Positions 1 through 11,853 of a DNA stretch of 64,000 nucleotides are shown here, one piece after another. The stretch covers positions 1,717,032-1,781,031 of the forward strand of contig NC_061076.1 in assembly GCF_021917145.1 (NCBI RefSeq), given 5' to 3'. The notes beneath the pieces are model-generated. The model searched no databases. It had not been told where the DNA came from and saw only the letters and a list, made by a program, of their open reading frames with translations. The translations under genes were made by a program, and so were the position numbers. This DNA is from Hypomesus transpacificus (lineage: Eukaryota; Chordata; Actinopteri; Osmeriformes; Osmeridae). Numbering within the stretch: position 1 is the first letter of the stretch; the number at the start of each line of letters is the position of its first letter.

Positions 1-749
1 CCCCCTCCTCCCTTTCTCTAGAGAGAGGATACGAAACGTGAATAAGGGAGGAGAGGAGGGTGGTAAAAGAGAGGTGGAGTGTGAGAGAGACAGGATGTGG
101 GGCGGGGGCGGGGTTGTGAGAAATGGCTGAATGATGAACGCTCAAAGGCTAATTACAAAACTGGAGGCTGGAAGAGAGGAGAGTGAGAAAAAGAGGGGGA
201 GGCGGGAGAGGAGGAGAGGCGGAGGAAAACACACCCTCCCTGCCAACGAGCAGACTGTGGGATGACGCTGTGTGTGTGTGTGTGTGTGTGTGTTTGTGAG
301 CAGTAATAAGGTTAGCTCTTAAGAAATGTGTGTGCGTGTGTTTTTAAAACTCTAAAAGGTACACATTGTGTACAGTACATATCTGTAAAAGTGTTAATGG
401 GTGCATCTAAAACATTTGTTTAGGTACTGTATGTCGGTGAAAGGGCACCAGAAATTGTGTGTGTGGTTGTGTGCAGTGTTTGCCATGCGCATTGCTCCAG
501 CCCCACTGTTTTCATTTCTTGATATATATTTTTTTGATTTTCATTTCCACCAGAGGCATCAGGCAAACACTCTCACACAGTAAACACACACACACACACG
601 CAGTCCGGAGCCGAGTAGCTATCTAGCACAAGCACAAACGCTCCAGGGAGCACAGCCCTGCTCCACCTTTACCTGCGTAGACCAGCACAAACTGAGACAA
701 CAACACTGTCTCCATCTCTCTCTCTCAGCCTTCTCCTCTACCTTCCCTC

Positions 750-1060
750 CCTCAATGTCTCTCTTTCTGTGTCTGTCTCTCTCCTTCTCTCCCTGTGTCT
801 GTCCATGTCCATCTCTCCCTGTGTCTGTCTCTCTCCTTCTCTCCCTGTGTCTGTCCATGTCCATCTCTCTCTCCTTCTCTCCCTGTGTCTGTCTCTCTCC
901 TTCTCTCCCTGTGTCTGTCCATGTCCATCTCTCCCTGTGTCTGTCTCTCTCCTTCTCTCCCTGTGTCTGTCCATGTCCATCTCTCCCTGTGTCTGTCTCT
1001 CTCCTTCTCTCCCTGTGTCTGTCCATGTCCATCTCTCTCTCTTTCTCGCTCTCTGATTTT
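750..1060. repeat. CT-rich minisatellite
   Basis: Tandem array built from a CTCTCCCTGTGTCTGTC block alternating with a CATGTCCATCT block and short CTCTCCTT spacers, repeated about six times with variation. All six frames stay open for over 90 codons only because the unit lacks stops, so the apparent proteins are artefacts. Confidence 0.85.
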
Positions 1061-1407
1061 CTCTCCCCCCCCGTTTCCTCCCAGTCTTTCTCACACAAAG
1101 CAAAACCCTAAAAACATCTTCAAGCTTATCTCTCACCTTGGTTGCGCAGAACATCCCTAAAGATGTCTCCAGCCTTCCCGACCAGCCCAGCCCTTCAAGG
1201 ATGCTCCAGCCTTCACAATTCAACCCAGTCCTGTCGCTCTGATCGAGCCCAGATCCAGGCTCTAGTTTGGGCTACGGTGATCCGATCTGGCCAGCCTCTT
1301 GGCCCAGACCCAGACCTCCCAGAGCTCCCAATATGAGATGACTCTCTGGCTGGCTTCCTCTCAGCAACTGACGAGCCCTGGAGTATGTGTGTATATGCAT
1401 ATATGCC

Positions 1408-1439
<32 letters not shown>

Positions 1440-1760
1440 CGAATGTCTGTGTGTGTTTCTGCTCTAAATATCTTCCTATATGGCCCAGGTCTGTCTGCCT
1501 GTACAGCTACTCTGTTCTCCTGTGTTGTATGTGCTAGCGATAGGATCTGTCCCCACATGACTGGTGCCTGGTCATGTGGGCTGGATGGGATCTGACTGAA
1601 CCAGACTGGATTGGCTTGGACTGGACTGGGTTATACTGGACCAGACTGGACTGGATTATGCTGGACTGGACTTGACTGGACGTACGGTTATGGCTAAGAA
1701 TATCAACCTGTGCCAAGTCCAGGAAAAAGGTTGCAATCGGTGTCTGGGAAAATGTGTGAT

Positions 1761-1851
1761 CTAGAACCAGGCCTAATCTAGAACCGGGCCTAATCTAGAA
1801 CCGGGCCTAATCTAGAACCAGGCTTAATCTAGAACCAGGCTTAATCTAGAA
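1761..1851. repeat. 17-bp tandem repeat
   Basis: At least five copies of a CTAGAACCAGGCCTAAT unit, with A/G and C/T variants between copies. No coding potential seen. Confidence 0.85.
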
Positions 1852-2231
1852 CTACTGAGGCAGTAGAGAGGACGCAGACACAAGGCTGTAGAGAGGAGGC
1901 AATAGAGGCAGTAGAAGGGAGTCAATAGAGGGAGTAGAGGCAGTGGATGCAGGAAAGTAGTAGAGAGACAGAAGGAGAGGCATTAGAGGCAGTAGAGGGG
2001 AGGGATTAGAGTCAGTAGAGAAATGGCAGTAGAGGGAGTAAAAGTAGAAGTCGTATTAACCAACAGCTGCTGTACATAGATTGGTTTGTACGTCCACCTA
2101 TTTACCCTCAGGAGAGAGCAAAGACAGGCAGTAGAGAGAAAGCAGCAGAGGCAGTAGAGATGAGGCAGTAAAGAGACGCAAATCAAGCACACCCTATTTG
2201 TACCACCAAGATCTGTTTGTGTGTGAACTAC

Positions 2232-3748
2232 CTGTTTGTCCATGATGGGCCTCCGTAGGGCCACGTCAGGAGCGGGAGCCGGGCCTCTGCTGCCTTGGCA
2301 ACCGCTCTCTACAGAGACACAGAGCGGATGATTGACAGGGAGTTGGGTTTTGATCCACCCTTGTGTGTGAGACGTTAGGATAAAGTTGTCGTGCTTCCGA
2401 CCATACCCCTCTTGGTCTGAAGGTGTGTAAGCGGGGAGACAGAATGATCTGGAATGAGAAACAAACAGACAGACAGACAGACAGACAGGACTCAGACATT
2501 AAGGTTGAGAGAGACAGACAGAAGTGTCTGCTAAATGAATACATTAATGCCTATCTGGTGTTGGGTGCAAGCAGAGCACCTGAATACCTGTGAAGATCCT
2601 GGGTCCTGGTGATGGGCTGCTGGTGGGGGCTCCAGAGAGGGTCGAGGGGCCTCTGGTGGGGGTAGGAGGGTTGGAGGGTTGAACCCAGGATGTCTCTGTA
2701 ATCACACAGCATATTCATCTGGATGACAACCAAGGCTTGGACTGATGGGTCATGTAGCAGAGGTGGTTTGGAACCCAAGTTTTGTGATAAATGTCCCTGA
2801 AGGACTGATCAGGTCACATCAATAAGTAACGAAGGCCTTAGTGACAAACACTAAATGTCAATGTGGTATTTCAGTTATTGAAATAAATTCCAAATGCTTT
2901 GTCATTGTGGGGAATTTTGGGTCAATAGAGGAGAAAAAATACAATGGATAGGATCTCTTTCAGAGTAAGGCTGTGATGTGTCAAATGTGTAGAGAGTGAA
3001 AGGGGTCTGAACATAGTCTGAATGCACAGTGCATACAGCTAGCGTAGCACCCGGTGGTTATGGAGTACCACGGAGATTGCAAGGCTATAATGATTGAGTG
3101 GCCAACATGAATAACAGCATCACTGATTACAGTAGCGGGATAATGATTACAGTCATAAATCCAGGCCCAGACTGCAGAATAATACAGAGTACTGTAGCAT
3201 ATGGCCATGCAGCATGTAGAAATAGCCCTGGGTGTTTCATGTGCTCACTACTGTGTGTGGGTGGGTGTGTGAATGTGTGAGTATACATGTGTTTGTGTGT
3301 GTGTGTGTGTGTGCCAAGGTGCAGGCCTTTGCCAGAGAGCTGTGCTGGTGTATGTTGGGAGCCCAGTCCTCTGGGAACTAGGTGCTCCTTCTGGAACCCT
3401 CCCACAATAAACACACACACACCAGTACACCCCTCTACACACACACACACACACACACACATGCCCTCAGACCAAACAAACCACAGACACACACACAGCT
3501 GATAAGAATCAGTATCAAATGTTTTCATCTTATTTGTCCTGCTTCTTCACACAGTTCTAAGTCTCCAGTGCGGTAAACAGGGTTATTCCCATGTTAGCAC
3601 AGAGAGGGGGTTTGGGGGTTGAAGACCTGGCAACGCCGACCAAGAGAGCCCCGGAAATGCCTCATGTTGGGGATAATTATATTATCATGGAAAAATACTA
3701 GAAACTGCAATCCATCCCCAATGCCACCCACCCCACATGAAGCGTGCA

Positions 3749-3779
<31 letters not shown>

Positions 3780-6700
3780 TTGAGTGAGTAAATTACTCTG
3801 AATCTGTGTGTTTGTCTGACTTGTGATAGTAATGAGTCCTCTGAGTCCGTATTGCCTGGAGGCAGATGTGGATACTATGGTATCCAAACGGAACACAGAG
3901 AGAGTTGGTGATGCTGTGTCCCTTTCACTCCCCTCTCATCAGATCACACACCACTGAGATGGGCTCTGGCTGTAACCTGGAGAAGGAACCTGTTGATTAT
4001 TCATATTTTCAAGTATTTGGAAAACTGAAGGGTTACATTTACGGGGGGGGTGGGATAACTGGTACGGTATATTTGGTTGGAGTGAAGGAGATATTGTGAA
4101 AGTGTATGAACAGCAGTTAACAGCGTTTTTTTGTTCAACCTTTCGAAAGGTTGGACACTTTTGTCGTTTTGTGAAAGTTTTGAAAGATTGAACAAATATT
4201 TTCCAACAAAAAAAAGTGTCAAATCAAATGGAAACTACACAGAATCTGCATATTCTACATGGTAACTAGGCCTTCTTATGATGATTATTATCATCCATTA
4301 ACCTTCATCAACACAGCTTGGTTTCCCTGTTTGTCTTTTCTCTGTTGCCGCTGGCGATGATCACAATGGGATGCGCATCCCATCGTCATGGTTCTGAACT
4401 AGCGGGTTTCAAAAGCTTGAAGAAAAAAAATCAAAAAAAAGTTTCACAAATACCAGAAAACGTTTTTGTGTCACGTGTGGGGAAAAAAGTTTAACAAATA
4501 AAAGTTTTGAAAGGTTGACATGTATATGAATATGTGGGTGTATGTATGTGAATGTGGGGCATTATGAAATCATATGCTTTGACTTGAATCTGTAGTGACT
4601 TGGTAGACAGTGAGTGTGCAAGAGCACAAGTTATGGAGAGTGTACATGAAAGCGTGGGAGCCGCAGGTCTGTCTTACCTTTGCTGGAGCTGTGGATGTAG
4701 TCACAGCGACCTTCAAAGGAGGTGTAGCTTCTCCCTCCTGGGGGCAGGGGGGCTGTGGGGGGCAGGAGGGCTGTGGGGGGCAGGAGGGCTGTGGGGGGCA
4801 GGAGGGCTGTGGGGGGCAGGAGGGCTGTGGGGGCCAGGGGGGGCAGGGGGCCACCGTCTGGCTCTGCTGATGTTCCTGGGGAAGGGCTGCAAGCCACAGG
4901 CTTCTGTCACAAACACACAAACACCTCACAAGTCACCACAAATGTCAAAGCACACACACACACCCACCCAAAGACACCTCTCATGTCACTACAAATTTCA
5001 TGTCAGAACACACCTCGGTCTTCAACACACAGACACACCAGACACACCAGACACACCAGACACACAGACACACAGACACACCAGACACACCAGACACAGT
5101 GATATAGACTAAAGGAGCCCGGTTAGTTCCAGTCGAGCTCATGCCATCTCATGATGGATGCTGCACGACATGTGACCGTTCACTGAGAATACAGATTGGA
5201 TCCAGTCAGTCTGCAGTGTCACTGTTTGCCTGAGCTCTCTGCAACACATCTGAAGCACATTTAACTGGATCTCCACATGTGGTTGGAGAGGAGATTTACT
5301 CTAATGTTGCCAATTAGTGCTTCTTGTGAGTGATTTTCTCTCCATGATTACAGTTTGTCCTGCAAACACGCATGCATACACACACACACACGTGTAAACA
5401 TACACGCTCACCTTCAGCCACAATCACACGCACACAATTTAGTTGTGTAAGAAGAATCTGTTCTAATTAGGTACAAGTTCGTTAAGTTGATTCAGTCAGG
5501 AAATATTCCACTTCAGAGGCGTCCTTAAGGGATGTCCCACTCAGTATAAAGCTGTAACAGCCATTTTACACCATATAATAGTAAGCAGCTGTTTACTAAC
5601 AAATGTAACCGTTGCCCTTCTGACTGTGGTGCTTTAACAATGCGGCTGCTTCCCCAGCTGACAAAGCATTTCCTCATTCGAGTACGGCTGCATGGTGGGG
5701 CCCCATTCAGGGAGATGATCCATCATTCACCTGGGTAAATAAACTGTCCCTCAAACCTTATCAGCCGCACGCAGGAGTCTCTAAACACACACACACACAA
5801 ACCGATATTCACATGCACACACACACAGAATCAGACACAAACTCGCTCACACACACACACACACACATACACACACACACACGCACACACAGAACCACTG
5901 CAGACTTCATGGGCATCCTTTTCTGTGGGTTGTTTAATAACATCTCCAATGCGCAAGGTGAGACTGGGGTGTGGTTCAGTATTAGAGAGAGCAGAGGTGT
6001 TCAACATTAGAGGCAGCAGAGGTGTTCAGTATTAGAGGCAACCGAGGTGTTCAGTATTAGAGGCAGCCGAGGTGTTCAGTATTAGAGGCAGCAGAGGTGT
6101 TCAGTATTAGAGGCAGCAGAGGTGTTCAGTATTAGAGGCAGCAGAGGTGTTCAGTATTAGAGGCAGCAGAGGTGTTCAGTATTAGAGGCAGCAGAGGTGT
6201 TCAGTATTAGAGGCAGCCTGGAGTCTGTCTTTAAGGGCTTCTGATCCTGACAGAAATGTCCTGCTGGGGAGGGAACAGAGAAGGATGAGAGAGGGAAGAG
6301 GATGGAGGATAGAGAGATGGAAGGAGAGGAGAAAAACTGCTGAAGTGACACAGAGGGAGGAGGAGGCAGGTGAACAGAGCGAGTGGTGAGCTGGAGATGG
6401 GAGAGGAGAAAGGCAGGAGGGAGGGGGAGAGAGAGAGAGAGAAAGAGAGGCACTGCTGAACTTTTCTAACTCAGCAGGGTGCTGCACATCTCACCAGGAC
6501 CTCTCTGTACTCCATTCAGGGGGGAAGAGAGGAGGTTTGAGGGAGGGAGGGAAGGGATGAGGTGAAGTGAAAAGAGAGTGAAGGAAGAGGGAGGGTTGGA
6601 ATGAAAAATGGAGAAGAACATAAATTCTATAGCACCAGTCAAGCTCAATAAAGGGAAAGAAAGTTATAGGGGACAAGAAAGGAAGGAGGAGTTGCAGGAA

Positions 6701-9700
6701 GAGAGGAGGAGTGAGGATGGAAGGAGATTATGGAGGCAGGAAGAGGGAATCGGGGTGAAAGGATAAAGGGAGGGAGACGGGAGGCTATGGGAGAGGGGAT
6801 GGAGGGAGGGAGACGGGAGTATAGGGGAGAGGGGATGGAGGGAGGGAAAATGGAGGATAGGGGAGAGGGGATGGAGGGAGGGGGGATAGGGGACAAATGA
6901 TGGAGGGAGGGAAGAGGCGGGGAGGGAGGGAGGGAGGGAGGGAGGGAGGGAGGGAGGGAGGGAGGGAGGGAGGGAGGGAGGGAGGGAGGGAGGGAGGGAG
7001 GGAGGGGAGGAGCGTGAGGATGCTGGTGGAATGATAAAGCAGAGGGATCCTGTGTTCTACAGTGAAGCCAGAGTGTCATGCCAGCGTAGGAGGATTCACT
7101 CCTTTGAAGTGTAACATAAAAGGGATTCCTCTATCTATCCTTTTCCCTATCTTTTTTTCCTCCCTCTCCCTGTCTCTCTACTTCACTCTCCCTGTTTCGC
7201 GACCCCTGTTCTCTCTCTCTCTTTCTCGTTTTTCTCTTCCTCTCCCCCTCTCACTCTTCCACCCACTCTGTTTTCCTTGTTTTGAGTAACTGGTTCACAC
7301 ATACACACTGATTTGAAGCTCTGGCCTTAGATTTCACAGTGACTACTACAGACAGAGGCTCAGCCTTGGCCATCTTAAGCTGCAATAGATCAGCTCTTTG
7401 ACTTCCCTCAGACAGGCCATTAACTCTAGATAACACACACACTATGACAACGCCACAGTTTATAGCTGCCTTTAAACACAGGGTGAACCTCAATCATCCG
7501 AACCCTGTGTTCACATGAAGAATAATGATGAATAAAGAATGTGAGGACACGCACACTGATTGAACCATGGCACATAAATGAACTGTTTTGCCTGTTACCT
7601 GCGACATGAATCGTTAGCTAATTGTTCCGCCCAGGGAAATGTAAATTAAAGATCCTTATCAGGGGATCCATATCATCCTAATCTTCATCCCTCCCCTCCA
7701 AGCCGAACCATTTCACAGATCCCCGTGGCAACCAGCAGCGGGGTAGGAAAAGCGTGACGGCGTCCGAGCCTTCACGGAATCCTGAGAACCCTCATATCCT
7801 GCTGATTTCTCTGCCAAACTCCCACAATCCTCCACTGCAGGCCCCAGGATAACAGGACCCTCCACCTCACCCTCCTATGAATACCCAGAATGCACTAGCA
7901 CTGGTTCCTCTCCACATTAACGACAGGGCTTAGTTCTCAACCCGGCAGGGATTCGATCCAGGAATGTCTCAAAGGCCTAGTGTCTCTGTAGGGTTGGCGG
8001 TACGGTTTGAGACGGGAATTTTCAAAACACACACTCATAATTCCCCCAAAAGATGACTGGACAGCACTGATATATTCTCACAGATGGGGGTGTCTAGCTC
8101 CTAGCTGTTGGGAAGGAGAGAATTACCTCATTTTCGAATGAACTGACAATGGAAATAATACAAATAGCTGCACTGTGTTATAGGTGAGTCATTTCAAGAG
8201 ATTTAGTTGATCAAAGACTCTATTCAACCATGCCAACAAAAGACATCCTAATGTCCCCTAACTGTCTCCTAACTGTCTCTCCACCTTCAAGAGAAGGCTC
8301 AAGACGCACTTGTTCCGGGAGTACAATGGTACTTAGGAATGGTTTGCTGAATCCAACGCTAGTTTCCTCAAGGTTCACAATGACTCTTGCTTAGACTGTT
8401 GCTCTTGTTGGTTAGTGGTAGCTGATTTAAACTGTTGTATTCTTCTTTTTTTAGTTAATCCTATTTTTATTGCTTTCCTACAGGTACACCTGCACTTAGA
8501 GATCAATGTTGTGTAATTTTAACTTGTTTAACTACATGCTCTTATGGTTTCTTCCCTTTAGCACTATTTTTTGGTTGTCCACAATATGTACTTCTTGTTT
8601 TTGACTACCCGCAATGCTGTGGGGCTATCTTGTTGTTATTATCAGTGACCTATGCACTTTGTGAAGCTCTCTCTTGGAAGTCGCTTTGGACAAAAGCGTC
8701 TGCTAAATGAATAAATGTAAAATGTAAATGTAAATGTCCCACCATGCTTTTCAGCTGAATTCACGATTATTTTCAGGTTTAACACAACAATGAGCCAAAT
8801 ATTGACACTACAAAGCATTTTTTTGCTAAATCCAAAATAAAGGAGGTTAAATTGAGTCCCTTCAAAGCACGCACTAAGCATCGCAGCTTTCATGAGTCTA
8901 TCAAGAAATATTCTAAACAGTGTTATAGCTACGTGGCTTTAGGATATGAAGAAACTGCACTGGAAGAGAAGCAATCATTACAAGGAGAGAATGACCCAGA
9001 TCACCTTTCTGGGTGAGGGTAGAAAGGAACAGTAAGGAGACGATTGTAGAACAGGTGTAAGAAAGACAGGAAGAGTAAGGAGAAGATTGTAGAACAGGTG
9101 GAGGAGAGACAGGAAGAGTAAGGAGAGGATTGTAGAACAGGTGGAGGAGAGACAGGAAGAGTAAGGAGAGGATTGTAGAACAGGTGGAAGGTAGAAAGGA
9201 GGAGCGGATGAGTGAAAAGAAGACAGGGCGAAGGGGAGACTGGAGGAGTAGAAAGTCGAGAGGACATTGATCGAGCTGTGAACTCTGTCCCTCTATCTGA
9301 ATAACCAACATGGAGATAAACAATGTACACCTTCTCTGACAAAGTCTTCTCTGCTTTGAGGGAGATTGGGAGCCGAGGAAGGGCAGGTGGACTGGAAGGA
9401 GATGAAAAGAAAAGCAGGGAGTCAGATAGCTGAGCGGTTAGGGAATCGGGATATTTATCAGAAGGTTGCCGGTTCGATTCCTTGCCGTGCAAATTACGTT
9501 GTGTCCTTGGGCAAAGCACTTCCCCCTACTTGCTTCAGGGGGGAATGTCCCTGTACTTACTGTAAGTCGCTCTGGATAAGGGTGTCTGCTAAATGACTAA
9601 ATGTGATGTAAATGTAAAAGCAGGCAGCAACAGAGCTGGAGGAAGGAGGGACGAGGGCAAAGGAGGAGCAGGAGGTGGAGAGCAAGGCAAAGGAGAAGAA

Positions 9701-9994
9701 AGAACCGGAAAAAGAAAGAAAAAAAAAATGGCAGGACTGGTAATATACGAGGAAGATAAGGATGAAGATGTGAGTTAGCTAAGAGAGCAACACTGATGTC
9801 AACACCATCAGTCATGTTACAGATGAGATCTTTCACTCTAATCCGTCACCGCAAAACAAATGCCTGCTTGTGACACACTACTATCATAATTAAATTACAA
9901 ATATAGACAGTTAAGAACGTGTTTGAAGTAGTCCTTACCATGTCAGCCAAACTTGTAAGCAGAGAACTGTCTGTGCTGCGTCTTGAGAGCTTAG
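2232..9994 (-). CDS. Unidentified Pro/Ser-rich protein (partial, multi-exon)
   Basis: I do not recognise this gene. Four exons read from high to low coordinates join in frame: 4678-4875 (198 nt, phase 1 to 1), 2588-2695 (108 nt, 1 to 1), 2407-2448 (42 nt, 1 to 1) and 2232-2308 (77 nt, ending in phase 0). Each has an AG acceptor and GT donor. The first carries an in-frame ALLPPT repeat, then a conserved-looking segment SYTSFEGRCDYIHSSSK. The next is Ser/Thr/Pro-rich (TSWVQPSNPP at its start), and the last ends RRPIMDKQ. A further plausible exon at 9939-9994 encodes KLSRRSTDSSLLTSLADM, but it ends in phase 0, so at least one intervening exon is missing if both belong to one gene. The composition suggests a disordered cytoplasmic or scaffold region. 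The gene runs off or ends beyond 2232; start and stop were not found. Confidence 0.5.
2696..4677. other. Intron-like stretch with CA/GT microsatellites
   Basis: Between two proposed exons of the unidentified minus-strand gene. It contains GT runs near 3296-3313 and 3747-3776, CA runs near 3410-3460, and an AT-rich part at 4100-4540 with short self-complementary motifs (TTTCGAAAGG). No exon with credible splice sites was seen. Confidence 0.5.
4751..4833 (-). repeat. Coding 18-bp VNTR
   Basis: Four full copies and one partial copy of an 18-bp unit (plus-strand GGCTGTGGGGGGCAGGAG) inside the proposed exon 4678-4875. On the minus strand each unit adds Leu-Leu-Pro-Pro-Thr-Ala in frame, so copy-number change would lengthen the protein by six residues without a frameshift. 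Confidence 0.7.
5998..6216. repeat. 25-bp minisatellite
   Basis: About eight to nine copies of GTGTTCAGTATTAGAGGCAGCAGAG, nearly identical in the later copies and diverging at the left edge. Confidence 0.9.
6917..7002. repeat. (GGGA)n tetranucleotide array
   Basis: About 20 uninterrupted GAGG/GGGA units inside a larger GA-rich tract from 6240 to 7015. Confidence 0.9.
8230..8737 (+). repeat. Retroelement 3' fragment
   Basis: The segment ends with GTCGCTTTGGACAAAAGCG, then TCTGCTAAATGAATAAATG and an AAATGTAAATGT tail. A related tail ends the fragment at 40850-41137 and the SINE copies elsewhere in the window. Shared 3' tails of this kind are typical of a LINE and the SINEs it mobilises. The upstream part (AAGAGAAGGCTCAAGACGCA) is also repeat-like. 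Confidence 0.55.
9010..9190. repeat. About 43-bp tandem repeat
   Basis: Four imperfect copies of a unit containing AGGAAGAGTAAGGAGAGGAT followed by TGTAGAACAGGTGGAGGAGA. Confidence 0.85.
9421..9617 (+). mobile_element. tRNA-derived SINE
   Basis: The head GTCAGATAGCTGAGCGGTTA resembles a tRNA A box, and GGTTCGATTCC is a B box. A body containing TTGTGTCCTTGGGCAAAGCA follows, then the tail GTCGCTCTGGATAAGGGTGT and TGCTAAATGACTAAATGTGA. Related copies lie at 15868-16050, 47652-47788 and 58160-58349. Confidence 0.85.
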
Positions 9995-11039
9995 CTGTAG
10001 GCGACAAGCGATACGGAAGGAAACACAACGGTTTTGAGGCAGGAAAGTCTTTTACACACATGGAGTCTCATAACATCCCAGACAGACCCACTCTCTAGAA
10101 CCAGGGGTGGGGAGGGAGAGGGAGGGAGGGAGAAAGGAATTGGATGGATGGAAGAACAGACAGTCTGCCTTTTCAACTTCAACCCCAGCCACAACTCTTC
10201 ATTTATGCCAGACCACATCAGCCCGACAGAGACATGTCTTGAGAGTGAAACTCGACTTTCTATGAGGCTTTGTCTGGATCTGGCAGATGTGAGAACCTCA
10301 GAAGGCCTTACCCAGATGGGAATCCTCCAGCCCTGGTCCTAACAGCCCACCAAACAATGCCCAGCAGTGTGATGCCGAGCTGGGCTCTGCTCAGACTCAA
10401 CAAGGCCTTGTCTGTGCTGCCCAAACCCTCCAGTTGGGCTAAATCGGATTACCACTGTGTACAACGAGTCAATGAGTCAGTCCATCTCTGGGTTGACACT
10501 CAGACAGACGACAAAATAAAGAAGAACGAGAAGAGACGGATCCAGAGATTCCATTCTCGAGGGAGTGAGCAGATGTAAGCAGTACAGTCCTTCTTCACAC
10601 AGACACACATTCCACATCTCTCAAAAGCCAATGACTCTTTTTTAGTGTGTATCTGCGAGCGTGTGGAACGCATCGCTTCTGTATCGCTACGGGGTAACCA
10701 TGGTAACAGACGGGTCCATTAGTTTGAATGCTTGCTTCCCAGTGTAGTTTGACAGAGCGGGTTCAGATCCAGAAACGCTAGCTACAGCTAACAGGCATGA
10801 ATGGTGGGTTTCATAGGGGCTTTGTCTCTATGTGGACATAAGCCGAATCAAATCATCACTTGCAGATAGGTCTTGATCAGATCAGGCTTTCTAGTAGCTC
10901 GGTAGCAGCTGTAAACAGAGACTAGCGGTCATTGAGTCGAGAAACACATTAGCACCAGCAAGACTTTATAGCAGAAGAGGTCTGAGCTGTCCGGGTGTTG
11001 CCCAACAGCGCCATCTGCTGGCAAATGTGTGGTGGACAA
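9618..11039. other. Mostly unique non-coding DNA
   Basis: Apart from the possible minus-strand exon at 9939-9994 (acceptor CGCCTACAG, donor ATG-GTAAGG), nothing supportable was found. A GA-rich tract runs 9640-9735. Confidence 0.4.
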
Positions 11040-11345
11040 AAAGCAATGTGTGGATAGTAGGTACTGACCAGAGACATAGAAAAGCCATTTTTCTATGGCT
11101 CTGGTACTGACCACTGCAGACCGGGAACACCCCACAAGAGCTGCAGTTTTGGAGAAGCTCTGGCTCAGTCGTCCAGCCATCAAAATGTGGCCCTTGTCAA
11201 AGGCGCTCAAATCCTTGCCCATTTTTCCTGCTTCCAACACGTCAACTTTGACAACAAAATGTTCACTTTCATCTCTATATCCCACCCACTGACAGGTGCC
11301 GTAACGAGATTATCAGTGTTATTCACTTCACCTGTCAGGGATCAG
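11040..11345 (-). mobile_element. Tc1/mariner remnant
   Basis: On the minus strand, about 11100-11225 encodes a fragment with [15 protein letters not shown] and [14 protein letters not shown]. This matches the style of the first helix-turn-helix of Tc1-type transposases. The right side (CCCACCCACTGACAGGTGCC, then TTATCAGTGTTATTCACTTC) also looks like a fish Tc1 element end. The catalytic part is gone. Confidence 0.6.
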
Positions 11346-11589
11346 CGTATACTACAAAGCTTTATAATTTGTTGATTAAAATGGAAAATGCCTAATGAGG
11401 AGGAGAGTTACAGGAGGTTCGCTTCAAGACCAATAATCATTCCTAACATTCCTGATTAGGAAGAAAGCAGCTCCATGTCTTTAATGCCTACTTAACAGTT
11501 ATTTTTGACAGTCATAACATAATCATATCCCAGGTGAAAGAAACAGATGGAGCACAACATATTCAATATTATTCACTGATATGGCTAAA

Positions 11590-11853
11590 CAGTGGTTCCC
11601 AACCCTGGTCCTCAGGGACCCCTGTCCTGCATGTTTTCCTGCTCCAACACACCTGATTCAAATAAATGGGTTGTTATCTAGCTCTGTAGAAGCCTGTTAA
11701 CGAAAAATGCATTTGAATCAGGTGTGTTGGAGCCAAGAAACATCTAAATCAAGCAGGACAGGGGGTCCCTGAGGACAGGGTTGAGAACCACTGATCTAAA
11801 AGATGCAGGGAAGGGGTTCTCTGAAGACAAGGGTTGAGAACCACTGGGCTAAA
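11590..11853. mobile_element. Foldback MITE-like element
   Basis: The left end CAGTGGTTCCCAACCCTGGT continues to CCTCAGGGACCCC. It is mirrored by GGGTCCCTGAGGACAGGGTT and GAGAACCACTG ending at 11793. Inner arms (CTCCAACACACCTGATTCAA and TTGAATCAGGTGTGTTGGAG) are also complementary, so the whole 200-bp unit can fold. A partial second copy of the right end follows at 11811-11853. Confidence 0.75.

Larger units (their letters stand above)
1..2231. other. Repeat-rich non-coding stretch
   Basis: GA-rich and purine-rich DNA with a GT microsatellite near 269-293, a CA run near 586-599, a long CT-rich minisatellite (see separate entry), a second GT run near 1408-1432 and a CTGGA-rich imperfect repeat near 1600-1690. 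From about 1855 to 2200 an imperfect GGCAGTAGAG-type repeat recurs. Long open frames here come from low-complexity repeats on both strands and are not credible genes. It may be intron or downstream sequence of the minus-strand gene whose exons begin at 2232. Confidence 0.6.
4876..9420. other. Long repeat-rich non-coding stretch
   Basis: It holds an ACACCAG repeat near 5030-5100, CA arrays at 5785-5890, a 25-bp minisatellite, GA-rich DNA at 6240-6900, a GGGA array, a retroelement-like tail at 8230-8737 and a 43-bp tandem repeat near 9010-9190. The unique parts (5100-5760, 7280-8200) gave no convincing exon. It may be intron of the minus-strand gene if the 9939-9994 exon belongs to it. Confidence 0.45.

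Noticed and set aside
619..1223. Overlapping open frames of 95-161 codons on both strands
   Set aside because: They follow a CT-rich minisatellite with no stops in any frame; the Arg/Glu/Thr and Ser/Leu/Cys compositions are artefacts.
5840..5890. CRISPR-like or direct-repeat array
   Set aside because: Simple CA microsatellite; the genome is eukaryotic and no repeat-spacer pattern exists anywhere in the window.
6645..7079. 144-codon Pro/Ser-rich minus-strand frame
   Set aside because: Lies across GGGA repeats and GA-rich DNA; no splice signals or family match.
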